A stretch of DNA of 64,000 nucleotides from Verrucomicrobiota bacterium (GCA_003219415.1 QHOS01000019.1:1-64000); one strand, 5' to 3'. Shown: positions 47,722 to 56,538, counted from the stretch's first letter. Notes: generated by a model not told the origin, from the sequence alone. Numbers and translations: made by a program.

Positions 47722-49564
47722 TTGTTAGGCTAGGGTCGCGGAGCGGCTGCTCTTGCTGATATAGTGTAATGTTGCCATGTAGTTCAGCTGCTAGATCGGA
47801 GTTCCCCTGGCTGTTGGCTAATTCAATCCCCTGTTGTGCAGCTTGGATTGCTTCGGAGAACCGGCCACTTTCCGCATAGGCCGCGCCCAACGTGCGGAAA
47901 AGTATTGGTATTCTGCCTCCGGAGATGCGCACGGCTTGTTCTGCCAGTTGGACCGCTTTTGGGCCATTTCGGACCGACTCGTCCGGTGACGTGGCAAATA
48001 CCCACGCCAGGTTGCTCATCGCGTTTCCGTTGTCGGGTTGAATTGCCAACACCTTCTGCCATTCTTCCACACCTTCGGCAACATGACCTTGTTGAGTGAG
48101 AACCGTGCCGACGATGTTGTGGACCTCCATGTCGTCGGGTTGTAGTTCGAGTAATTTGCGGTAGTGAACCAGCGCGTCGGCCACTCGGCCCTTTTGGAGG
48201 AGTGCCTTGGCAAGGTTCTCATGAGCGGGGCTATTGTCTGGCCGAAGGTCCGCGGCTGATTGCAGGAGCGAGATAGCTTCGTCCAGCTTACCTTGCCCTA
48301 AAAAGACGATCCCGAGATTATTTTCAGCGACATCATTGTTTGTGGTTACGGCAAGGGCATGCCTGAATAATGTTTCGCTATCGCGCCAGTACGAGGTCTG
48401 AACCCATGCGCCAGAGCTCAAAGCGGCAATGATAAGTATTGCGGCAGTGCTCAAAGCTACGCGTCGGTGTTGGTACAAAGCGGTCAGGTCAGCAACTGCC
48501 CACGTGAGCGCTAAGTATAAGCCAATCTGAGGTAAATACGTGTATCGGTCAGCGTGGCCCTGCCATCCGACTTGCACGAGTCCGATCACCGGGACAAGCA
48601 TTCCCAAATACCAGAACCAACCTGTAATCAGATAAGATCGCTGCTTTCGCAGGAGTATGGCTGCTGCCGTGATGCAAATTAGAAGCAGTAGACAGGAGAC
48701 AATTTCCCAAAGCGGTAGCCGGTTCTCAGGATGCGGGTAGAACACAGCGAGGTTCACCGGCCAGAGCATCTGCCAGATGTAGAGAACATAGCTGACTATC
48801 GCATTGTTGATTCGTTCCAATATCGGCAACTCCTCGGTCCGGCCGACTGCACCTTTCTGCACAAGAAAAGTGGTCACACTCGAAACGGCCGACAGAGCGA
48901 GCAATGGAATTTTCTCAGCGAGGCGTTTCCACAACTGACCTTTGACTCTATCGAGAGGCCAATAGTCGAGAAGCAAAAGCACAAATGGCGATGTTACAAG
49001 CATCGGCTTAGACATGAGTCCACAGCCGAACACGGATACCACGACCAGATAACGTCCGACCCCAGGTAAACGCACGTAATACGCATAGGCCAGCAGTGTT
49101 AGCATGAAGAAGACACCGCTCAACACATCCTTTCGTTCTGCAATCCAGGCGACCGACTCGACACGCAAGGGATGAATTGCGAATACCGCCGCAACAAAAG
49201 CGCTGCGCCAAATCGCTCCGGTCATCTGTTGCAGCGCAAGAAAAAGGAGTATCGCCGCCAGAGTATGAAGGACGACATTTGTAAAGTGATGCCATCCAGC
49301 CTTTAGCCCATACAACTGGCAGTCGAGCATGTGCGAAATGGTCGTCAGCGGGTGCCAGTTCAAGGAGTGAATATGTGTAAATGCCCAGGCAATACCGCTG
49401 AGGCTAAGACCATCTGTTATTCTCGTGGTCTCATACACGTAACGCGGGTCATCGTAGTTGATGAAGTCGTGCCAGAGCGTTTGGCTAAAAACTAACCAGG
49501 TCAGCGCAGCTAGAGAAAGGCAGATGCCGACCGTTAGCCAGCGGCCGCTCAGTGTTGTCTTCAT
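47702..49564 (-). CDS. TMTC-like GT-C membrane protein with TPRs (subtype A)
   Basis: FINYDDPRYVYET, NWHPLTTISHMLDCQLYGLKAGWHHFTNVVLHT, IHPLRVESVAWIAERKDVLSGVFFML; overlaps the downstream paralog by 20 nt. Confidence 0.88.
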   Translation of the reverse strand: MKTTLSGRWLTVGICLSLAALTWLVFSQTLWHDFINYDDPRYVYETTRITDGLSLSGIAWAFTHIHSLNWHPLTTISHMLDCQLYGLKAGWHHFTNVVLHTLAAILLFLALQQMTGAIWRSAFVAAVFAIHPLRVESVAWIAERKDVLSGVFFMLTLLAYAYYVRLPGVGRYLVVVSVFGCGLMSKPMLVTSPFVLLLLDYWPLDRVKGQLWKRLAEKIPLLALSAVSSVTTFLVQKGAVGRTEELPILERINNAIVSYVLYIWQMLWPVNLAVFYPHPENRLPLWEIVSCLLLLICITAAAILLRKQRSYLITGWFWYLGMLVPVIGLVQVGWQGHADRYTYLPQIGLYLALTWAVADLTALYQHRRVALSTAAILIIAALSSGAWVQTSYWRDSETLFRHALAVTTNNDVAENNLGIVFLGQGKLDEAISLLQSAADLRPDNSPAHENLAKALLQKGRVADALVHYRKLLELQPDDMEVHNIVGTVLTQQGHVAEGVEEWQKVLAIQPDNGNAMSNLAWVFATSPDESVRNGPKAVQLAEQAVRISGGRIPILFRTLGAAYAESGRFSEAIQAAQQGIELANSQGNSDLAAELHGNITLYQQEQPLRDPSLTNGSASP

Positions 49565-49571
49565 CTTGAAG

Positions 49572-49657
49572 AAATGACAAATGACAAATGCCTAATGACG
49601 AAGGAATGACGAACCCCAATTTAAAACAGGGGTGCACTCCCGCTTCGTCATTTCTCT
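49572..49657. repeat. Heptamer-armed inverted repeat between GT39-like and TMTC-like genes
   Basis: aaatgac|aaatgac|aaatgcc|taatgac ... cttcgtcattt. Confidence 0.7.
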
Positions 49658-51269
49658 AGGACTTCCTCTGGTAGATCAAAATGTATTTTCCCAGTTGTGG
49701 CACTGATTGTGGTACGTCACCAAAATAATAATCTGTTTTATCTGGCGCCACCATGTTCACGAAACCTGCCACAGTGTAGTTTTGCGCCGTGTACTCATTA
49801 GCCCAGGTGAATATCAACCGCTCGGATTCCGGACGTTGTAGCCAAGAATCTGGCATCACGACAGAGATGAGAAATTTGGGATGGGCACGTTCGATGTCAC
49901 GAATCATTTCTTGCTGCATTTGGCTGGCATACTTCTGGGGCTCCATCAGGCCGTAAGTATAGATGTAGCCGGTTGCGGAATGTCGGCCGGAATAAAAATA
50001 AATCTGCGGCTCGGAACCCAGCACTGCGATCGTGTCATTTCGGGTCGTATGTTCCCGGAGATATTCGGCAATTCTGATGGATTCCACGAAGGGACTCTCA
50101 GGATAGATTATTCGAGAAGCCTCCGCCGGGGAGGCTTCAAAAAAGAATTTTCTTTCTGCGAGAATCGGCCAAGCAAGAGCAAATCCCAGAATTAAGATCG
50201 GGATAAATCGAACTATGATTGATCGGTTTACACCGAGGTCCGACAATCTGCTGATGGCGACGCCCGCGAGCAGCGAAACAGCTAGGAGCACCAAAACGAA
50301 ATAGTGAAGTCGAAAATAGAATCCCGGGCATAGTGCCAATGCAGAGAAGAATAGGAATGCGAGCAGAAAAACTGCGATAGCACGTGTTCGTTGCGCCCAT
50401 AAACCCGCAACGAGTCCGACTCCAGCCAGTGTCCATATCGGCCAGCCCGCTACAGTTACTTCCTTTGCGCTGTAGAAGAAAATTCGCGGCGCCTGACTGA
50501 AAGGAACCAGGCTGCCGTACTGACGCGCGTAATCGATTGTCCAGAACCAGAATCTCTCGAACACACCGATACGCCAGAAAAGGAGGCAAGTAATTCCCAA
50601 GGGAAGAATTACGCCAGCACTAAAAATCAGAGTTCGCAGGAAAATCCTTTCAGGTCGGAATCGCCGATGAAGATCATTAGAGGCAAGATAAATTGCTCCA
50701 AACAGAGCGAAGAAAACCGCCGGTTGCTTCATTAACACTCCAAGGCCAAAGAGCATCCCGCTCGCGAACACCAATCCAAAAGGTCGGCAGTCTGTGGTTT
50801 TGAGCAGAAGCAATGTTCCCCCGAGCACCGGGAGCAGCACAAAATGTGTAGCGTGGCCGGCAAATCCCAGCACCGAGGGGCTTACAGACAACACGGCATA
50901 ACTCATTCCTGCAGCAAGTCCCGCTACCGAATTCACAAGTCGGCGCCCCAGTAAAAAGATCAAAATGATCGTAGCTGTGTTAACAACAAGCAGTCCCAAA
51001 TGAATTCCGGTTATTGTTTGCCCAAAGATCGACATAATCGCGGCGTAGGCTGCATAAGTGCCTGGAAACTTCATGTTGTAGGCGAGCGTGTATGGCGGAA
51101 CACCTTGCAAAATGAGCTGGCCGGCATAAGCGTATTCGCCTTCGTCGCGCTCGAGTGGAATTCCAAGTAATCGAGTCCTGATGGTAATAACGACGCCAAA
51201 AACGATCACGGCCAGAATCCACCATCCAGCACGAAGACCCTTGCAGCTATCGTCAATCTTATGAGTCAC
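49656..51269 (-). CDS. GT39/ArnT-like membrane glycosyltransferase
   Basis: LLGIPLERDEGEYAYAGQLILQGVPPYTLAYNMKFPGTYAAYAAIMSIFGQT with multiple TMs; C-terminal periplasmic-type domain. Confidence 0.82.
   Translation of the reverse strand: MTHKIDDSCKGLRAGWWILAVIVFGVVITIRTRLLGIPLERDEGEYAYAGQLILQGVPPYTLAYNMKFPGTYAAYAAIMSIFGQTITGIHLGLLVVNTATIILIFLLGRRLVNSVAGLAAGMSYAVLSVSPSVLGFAGHATHFVLLPVLGGTLLLLKTTDCRPFGLVFASGMLFGLGVLMKQPAVFFALFGAIYLASNDLHRRFRPERIFLRTLIFSAGVILPLGITCLLFWRIGVFERFWFWTIDYARQYGSLVPFSQAPRIFFYSAKEVTVAGWPIWTLAGVGLVAGLWAQRTRAIAVFLLAFLFFSALALCPGFYFRLHYFVLVLLAVSLLAGVAISRLSDLGVNRSIIVRFIPILILGFALAWPILAERKFFFEASPAEASRIIYPESPFVESIRIAEYLREHTTRNDTIAVLGSEPQIYFYSGRHSATGYIYTYGLMEPQKYASQMQQEMIRDIERAHPKFLISVVMPDSWLQRPESERLIFTWANEYTAQNYTVAGFVNMVAPDKTDYYFGDVPQSVPQLGKYILIYQRKS
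50116..50138. repeat. Perfect palindrome inside the GT39-like gene
   Basis: gaagcctcc-gccgg-ggaggcttc (9-bp arms). Confidence 0.55.
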
Positions 51270-51420
51270 AAAAGCTGCTATTCCGACGAGAAACGGGAGG
51301 TTGCAACTCGGGCATCTGAAATTCGCCTGCTCCTCAGTCCCTGGAAGTTTTCCGTCTCCACAAAGCTGCGGCGCGGAAGGGGGCCATTTTCCATCAATTC
51401 GCGTGACTCGTCCCTAGCTT

Positions 51421-53487
51421 ATGGATGAAATCGCCGGGCGTCTTTTTTCTTCACGCCGTGGCGTATTCATTTTTGCTCTTGTCTTGGCGGCGGTGACGAT
51501 CTTTGCATACTGGCCCGCGTGGAACGGGGGTCTTCTCTGGGACGATGACGTCTACATCACCAATAACGAGCTACTAACGGCGCCTGATGGTCTGCGGCGA
51601 ATCTGGTTCTCGCTCGATTCGCCGTCGCAGTATTTCCCGCTGGTTTATACAACTTTTCGAATCGAGCACGCGGTTTGGGGCCTCGATCCAACCGGTTATC
51701 ATTGGGTGAATCTTCTGCTGCATATTGCCAACGCACTGCTGGTGTGGTTGGTGCTGGCGCGGTTAAAGGTTCCGGGAGCATGGCTGGCTGGAGCAATTTT
51801 TGCGTTGCATCCCGTGCAGGTGGAATCGGTCGCCTGGATCACGGAACGCAAAAATGTACTAATGGGCTTCTTCTTTTTGCTCACGCTCCTTGCCTGGGTT
51901 GCGTTTCTTGACGAAAAGACGAAGCGGCCCTGGCTATATTATGGACTCGCCCTGATCCTTTATCTGCTGGCGCTTTCGGCCAAAACGACAGCCTGCACCT
52001 TGCCCGTAGCGTTGTTTTTGATCTTATGGCTGCAGAAGAAGCGCATCAGTTGGGAGAGAATTTTCGAGATCAATCCCTTTTTCGTTCTTGGCATCGCCTC
52101 GGGTTTGTTAGCGATTTGGTGGGAGCGATACCACCAAGGCACGAGCCGAGCGATCTTCACGTTCCTAAGCCCGATCGAGCGGGTTCTCGTCGCGAGCCGT
52201 GCCATTTGGTTTTATCTGAGCAAACTTGCCTGGCCATCTAATCTCACATTTATTTATCCGCGATGGGATATCGCGCCGACTCATCTGCTCAACTACGCGT
52301 GGCTGTTGACGGGAGTTTTGGTGTGCGGGGCAATCTATTTTCTCCGTCGATACGTGGGACGCTGTGTTGAGGTCGCAGCGGCATTTTTTATTGCGACCCT
52401 GAGCCCGGTGTTGGGGTTCATTATGCTTTATACATTTCGCTACACGTTTGTAGCCGATCATTATCAGTATTTGGCCTGTATCGGTCCGATCGCCCTGGCA
52501 TCTGCAGGTCTGATCAATTTGGCCGACGTGTCTAAGAACAGCCGCACCTTAATTTTCAGTGTGGCGCTCTGCGTGGTGGCACTCCTGGCGACACTGACGT
52601 GGCGACAAGCCGCAATGTATGGCAACATCGAAACGCTCTGGCGCACGACTCTGTCCAGAAATCCCAACTGCTGGATGGCTCACAACAACTTGGGCATCGT
52701 GCTGTTTGAAAAAGGCCAGCTTGACGATGCGATAGCGCATTATCGGACGACGCTGCAAATGCAGCCCAATTTTTGGGATGCCGATTACAATCTTGGCACG
52801 GCTCTTTTGGGCAAGGGCCAGGTAGACGAGGCGATTTTCCATTGCGACAAAGCAGTCAGGATGCAACCAAACGATCCAGATGCTCAAGTGGCCTTGGCCA
52901 ATGCTCTTCTTCAAAAGAGACAAATCGACGACGCGATCGTTCACTACCAGAAAGCGGTTGCAATACGTCCCGATTACTTTCTTGCCCGTTACGGTCTTGG
53001 CCACGCCCTACTTGAGAGAGGGAAGCTTGATGCGGCGATCGAGCATTCTCGGGCCGCCTTGTTGATTCAGCCTAATAACGCAGACTGTCAGACGATTCTG
53101 GCTATTGCTCTTGATGAAGAAGGTCAATCGGTCGAGGCCGTCAAACACTATGAAAAAGCGTTGGAGATTTCTCCTCAATCGGTTTCCGCGTTAAATAATC
53201 TGGCATGGTTACTGGCCACAGGTTCCAACGCCTCATTGCGAAACGGAGCCAGGGCGATTCAACTTGCGACGCAAGCTGACCAACTCTCTGGAGGCACCAA
53301 TGCGCTCGTACTACGCACGTTGGCAGCGGCATATGCGGAGGCCGGCCAATTTGGAAAAGCGATTGAAAGCGCCCGGAGTGCGATGCAGCTGGGGCGGAGC
53401 CAGGGTGATGATTCGTTAGTCACCGAGCTTCAGCAACAGATCGCACTTTATGAGTTGGGGTTGCCTTATCGTGAAATAGCAAAATAA
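51421..53487 (+). CDS. TMTC-like GT-C membrane protein with TPRs (subtype B)
   Basis: LLWDDDVYITNNELL, YFPLVYTTFRIEHAVWGLDPTGYHWVNLLLHI, ALHPVQVESVAWITERKNVLMGFFFLL; TPRs; ends LYELGLPYREIAK. Confidence 0.87.
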   Translation: MDEIAGRLFSSRRGVFIFALVLAAVTIFAYWPAWNGGLLWDDDVYITNNELLTAPDGLRRIWFSLDSPSQYFPLVYTTFRIEHAVWGLDPTGYHWVNLLLHIANALLVWLVLARLKVPGAWLAGAIFALHPVQVESVAWITERKNVLMGFFFLLTLLAWVAFLDEKTKRPWLYYGLALILYLLALSAKTTACTLPVALFLILWLQKKRISWERIFEINPFFVLGIASGLLAIWWERYHQGTSRAIFTFLSPIERVLVASRAIWFYLSKLAWPSNLTFIYPRWDIAPTHLLNYAWLLTGVLVCGAIYFLRRYVGRCVEVAAAFFIATLSPVLGFIMLYTFRYTFVADHYQYLACIGPIALASAGLINLADVSKNSRTLIFSVALCVVALLATLTWRQAAMYGNIETLWRTTLSRNPNCWMAHNNLGIVLFEKGQLDDAIAHYRTTLQMQPNFWDADYNLGTALLGKGQVDEAIFHCDKAVRMQPNDPDAQVALANALLQKRQIDDAIVHYQKAVAIRPDYFLARYGLGHALLERGKLDAAIEHSRAALLIQPNNADCQTILAIALDEEGQSVEAVKHYEKALEISPQSVSALNNLAWLLATGSNASLRNGARAIQLATQADQLSGGTNALVLRTLAAAYAEAGQFGKAIESARSAMQLGRSQGDDSLVTELQQQIALYELGLPYREIAK

Positions 53488-53550
53488 ATGCGAGATAGCC
53501 GGCTGCGATTGAAGTCTTTCAACGATGATATTCGGATTTCGTCATTTACG

Positions 53551-54825
53551 TCAGAGTTCATCGCGCAGAATTTCGAACACCTTCTTGCTCTCCACTACTC
53601 CCGCCAGCGCATCTGTTCCGGGGCCATTGCCAAACCCGACGACGTCTTCAACGGTGACCAAGGCAGATTTCGTGTAAAACGCCGCCGGCTCAGGCTGTTC
53701 GGGCTGCGGTTGTCTGTTCTGACTTTCGTCTTGTTTACCTGGTATTTTCGCTGCTCCATACGATTTATCGCCATTCGGACCGGTGGCCCAGGTAATCCAG
53801 GGCTGGCCGGCAGAATTAAAGCCTAAGAGCGCGATGCCGCTGTCTTTGCGAAAAGGAAATCCATTCAGGTTTAATCCGCCGATCGCCACATCGCCGCAGA
53901 CCACAATCGTCGATTTTTCTCCGCCGTAACTTCGCGCGATGCCAACTGCACGGTCCAGTTCGACCGTTTGGCTCAAGGTTCTCTCCCCGTTGTTTTCCTG
54001 CGCTGCCTTTCGCATTAACCCTGCATCAACCACCAGTAAATACCCGCCAACGTTGTACTGGAGCAATTGGATTGCTCGTCGCACCATATCCGAAAGGCTC
54101 GGCTGCTGACTTCTTTCTTCCACCTGATTCACGAACGCGAGATCTTCTTTACTAAAAACGCCGACCAGTTTCGGACGGCGCCACGCGGGAATCGCGTCCA
54201 GCTCGGCTCGGGTTTGAACAATATCAAACCCGTTGCCACGTAGCTCGAGTAAAAGATCGCGGCTGTCCTGTCGGTCTCCGCCTTTTGTGGCGGGAAGAAA
54301 TTGCGCCGCGCCGCCACCCATCGCTATGTCAACATTTCCGCGATCCACAAACTCGGTTGCGATCTTCTCGGCATCGCTCGGCTCGGCGGGATGTGCGTAA
54401 AAGGCCGCACTCGTCGAATCGGTGAGTTTCGTGTCCGTTATGAGTCCCGTGGCCCGTCCATATTCGCGTGCTAGTTCAATGATACTCTTGATCGCTTTCC
54501 CGTCGGCGTTGATGGCAATGACGCGATTCGCCACTCTCTCACCAGTCGCAATCGCGGTCGCAGCGGCCGCCTGGTCTGGAGCGGCGAAATCCTTTGAATA
54601 ATTCATCACCAAAGCTGCATGAGACATTGAATCGAGGTTCAGGCGCGTGCCGGCGCCAGCAGCATAGGCGCGGGTTGGGGCAAGCCGGGCAGGGGAAAGG
54701 CCTTCTCCAACAAACAAGATAATTCCGAAAGGCTTCCGGATGACCCAGTGCTGAAAATAAAGGACACCAATTCCAGCAAAGGCGAGGAGACAAAAAAGTG
54801 CCAGCAACTGGTTGCGCCACTTCAT
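53551..54825 (-). CDS. Alkaline-phosphatase-fold protein with degenerate active site (ORF open to 54861)
   Basis: KPFGIILFVGEGLSPARLAPTRAYAAG...SKDFAAPDQAAAATAIATGERVANRVIAINADGK...TDTKLTDSTSAAFYAHPAEPSDAEKIATEFV..VDIAMGGGAAQF; PhoA-like layout but motif residues altered. Confidence 0.8.
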   Translation of the reverse strand: MKWRNQLLALFCLLAFAGIGVLYFQHWVIRKPFGIILFVGEGLSPARLAPTRAYAAGAGTRLNLDSMSHAALVMNYSKDFAAPDQAAAATAIATGERVANRVIAINADGKAIKSIIELAREYGRATGLITDTKLTDSTSAAFYAHPAEPSDAEKIATEFVDRGNVDIAMGGGAAQFLPATKGGDRQDSRDLLLELRGNGFDIVQTRAELDAIPAWRRPKLVGVFSKEDLAFVNQVEERSQQPSLSDMVRRAIQLLQYNVGGYLLVVDAGLMRKAAQENNGERTLSQTVELDRAVGIARSYGGEKSTIVVCGDVAIGGLNLNGFPFRKDSGIALLGFNSAGQPWITWATGPNGDKSYGAAKIPGKQDESQNRQPQPEQPEPAAFYTKSALVTVEDVVGFGNGPGTDALAGVVESKKVFEILRDEL

Positions 54826-54905
54826 TACCTTCCTTGTAGCGGCGGTATATGACTGTCGCAAATAGTGAAGCAGCTTTGTAAAGTGCGTGTTCTGAAGCTG
54901 GTAAC

Positions 54906-56513
54906 TTGCAGACTGACCCCGTATCCGAGAAGAAAGAACCGCTTGTCGACCTTCTCATTCACCAGCAAAGTGCGCGACATATGGCTGGTCCAGTGATGCT
55001 AATCATTCGCGACGGCTGGGGCATCAATCCGGGTGGCAAGGACAAGCGCAAGGAAAATGGTGATGCAACCCTTCTCGCGTCGACTCCATTTCATGACAAG
55101 CTCTACCGGGATTATCCAGGCTCCAAATTGAGCGCAAGCGGAAGCGATGTGGGCCTGCCGGAAGGACAAATGGGCAACTCTGAAGTCGGCCATCTCAATC
55201 TGGGGGCCGGTAGGATCGTTTACCAGGATTTGACGCGAATTAATAAAGCAATCGACGAGGGCGAATTAACTCGCAATCGAGTTTTGCAGGAAACCTTTGC
55301 CAGTGCGCGCGGTCATCGCCTTCATTTGCTTGGACTGGTTTCAGATGGTGGTGTGCATAGTCATTATTCGCACATGATCGCGCTTGCGAACGCGGCGCAT
55401 GATGCAGGGGTCGCGGAGATTTTCGTCCACGCTTTCACGGACGGACGCGACACGTCGCCGACCGGCGGCGCCGCTTATCTAAAAACTTGCGAGAAAGAAC
55501 TGGAAAAAAGCGGCGGGCAAATTGTCACGGTTGTGGGCCGTTATTTTGCGATGGATCGGGATCGGCGTTGGGATCGCACCAAAAAAGCATGGGACGCAGT
55601 TGTTCTCGGTCGCGGCGAAATCTCCAAATCCTCGCCATCGACGGCTGTGGATCAGCAATACAAAAACGGCAAAACGGACGAGTTCATGCCGCCGTTGATT
55701 TTTTCTCACGCAAATGAGCAGCGGGTGCGTGATGGCGACGTGGTCTTATTTTTCAATTTCCGCGCCGATCGTGCCCGCCAATTGTCACAGGCATTTTTGC
55801 TGAAGAATTTCGATGGCTTTGACCGCGAGGTCTGGCCGCAAGTGGAGTTTGTCACGCTAACGCAATACGATGCGACCTATTCTTCGCCGTTCATTTTTGC
55901 GCCGGAAGAGCTCGCCGATATCTTGGGCGAAATCGTCAGCGCAGCCGGCAAACGGCAGTTGCGCATCGCTGAGACGGAAAAGTACGCACACGTGACTTAC
56001 TTTTTTAACGGGGGCATCGAGAAGCCGTTTCCGGGCGAAGACCGCAAGCTGATCCCTTCACCAAAGGTCGCTACCTACGATTTGAAACCGGAGATGAGCG
56101 CGTTCGAAGTCACCGATGAAGTGCTCGCACAAATGGCGAATTACGACCTGATCATCCTCAACTTCGCCAATGCCGACATGGTCGGCCATACCGGCGTGAT
56201 CGAAGCGGGAGTCAAAGCTGTAGAGACAGTGGATAAATGCGTGGCGCGAATTATTCCCAAACTTCTCGAGCTTGACGGCAAAGCTATCGTGACCGCCGAC
56301 CACGGCAATTGCGAGAAGATGCGTAACGCTGATGGTTCACCCAATACTGCGCACACGAGCAATCTTGTGCATTTCATCTACGTGGCCAACGATGCTGCGC
56401 GATTCCGGTGCGAAGACGGAATTCTGGCCGATGTGGCACCAACTCTTTTGTTTTTGCTTGGACTGCCTCAACCAAAAAAGATGACTGGCCACAGTTTGCT
56501 CGTGCCAGCTTAG
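54906..56513 (+). CDS. gpmI: 2,3-bisphosphoglycerate-independent phosphoglycerate mutase (alternative start 54981)
   Basis: LIIRDGWGINP, LPEGQMGNSEVGHLNLGAGR, HAFTDGRDTSP, FFNFRADRARQLSQAF, NADMVGHTG, TADHGNCE. Confidence 0.97.
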   Translation: MQTDPVSEKKEPLVDLLIHQQSARHMAGPVMLIIRDGWGINPGGKDKRKENGDATLLASTPFHDKLYRDYPGSKLSASGSDVGLPEGQMGNSEVGHLNLGAGRIVYQDLTRINKAIDEGELTRNRVLQETFASARGHRLHLLGLVSDGGVHSHYSHMIALANAAHDAGVAEIFVHAFTDGRDTSPTGGAAYLKTCEKELEKSGGQIVTVVGRYFAMDRDRRWDRTKKAWDAVVLGRGEISKSSPSTAVDQQYKNGKTDEFMPPLIFSHANEQRVRDGDVVLFFNFRADRARQLSQAFLLKNFDGFDREVWPQVEFVTLTQYDATYSSPFIFAPEELADILGEIVSAAGKRQLRIAETEKYAHVTYFFNGGIEKPFPGEDRKLIPSPKVATYDLKPEMSAFEVTDEVLAQMANYDLIILNFANADMVGHTGVIEAGVKAVETVDKCVARIIPKLLELDGKAIVTADHGNCEKMRNADGSPNTAHTSNLVHFIYVANDAARFRCEDGILADVAPTLLFLLGLPQPKKMTGHSLLVPA

Positions 56514-56538
56514 CGTGGCATGACGCGAGCGACTAGGA

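Noticed and set aside
8378-49657. CRISPR array
   Set aside because: Repeats are 7-10 nt units without spacers of constant length, and no cas genes are present.
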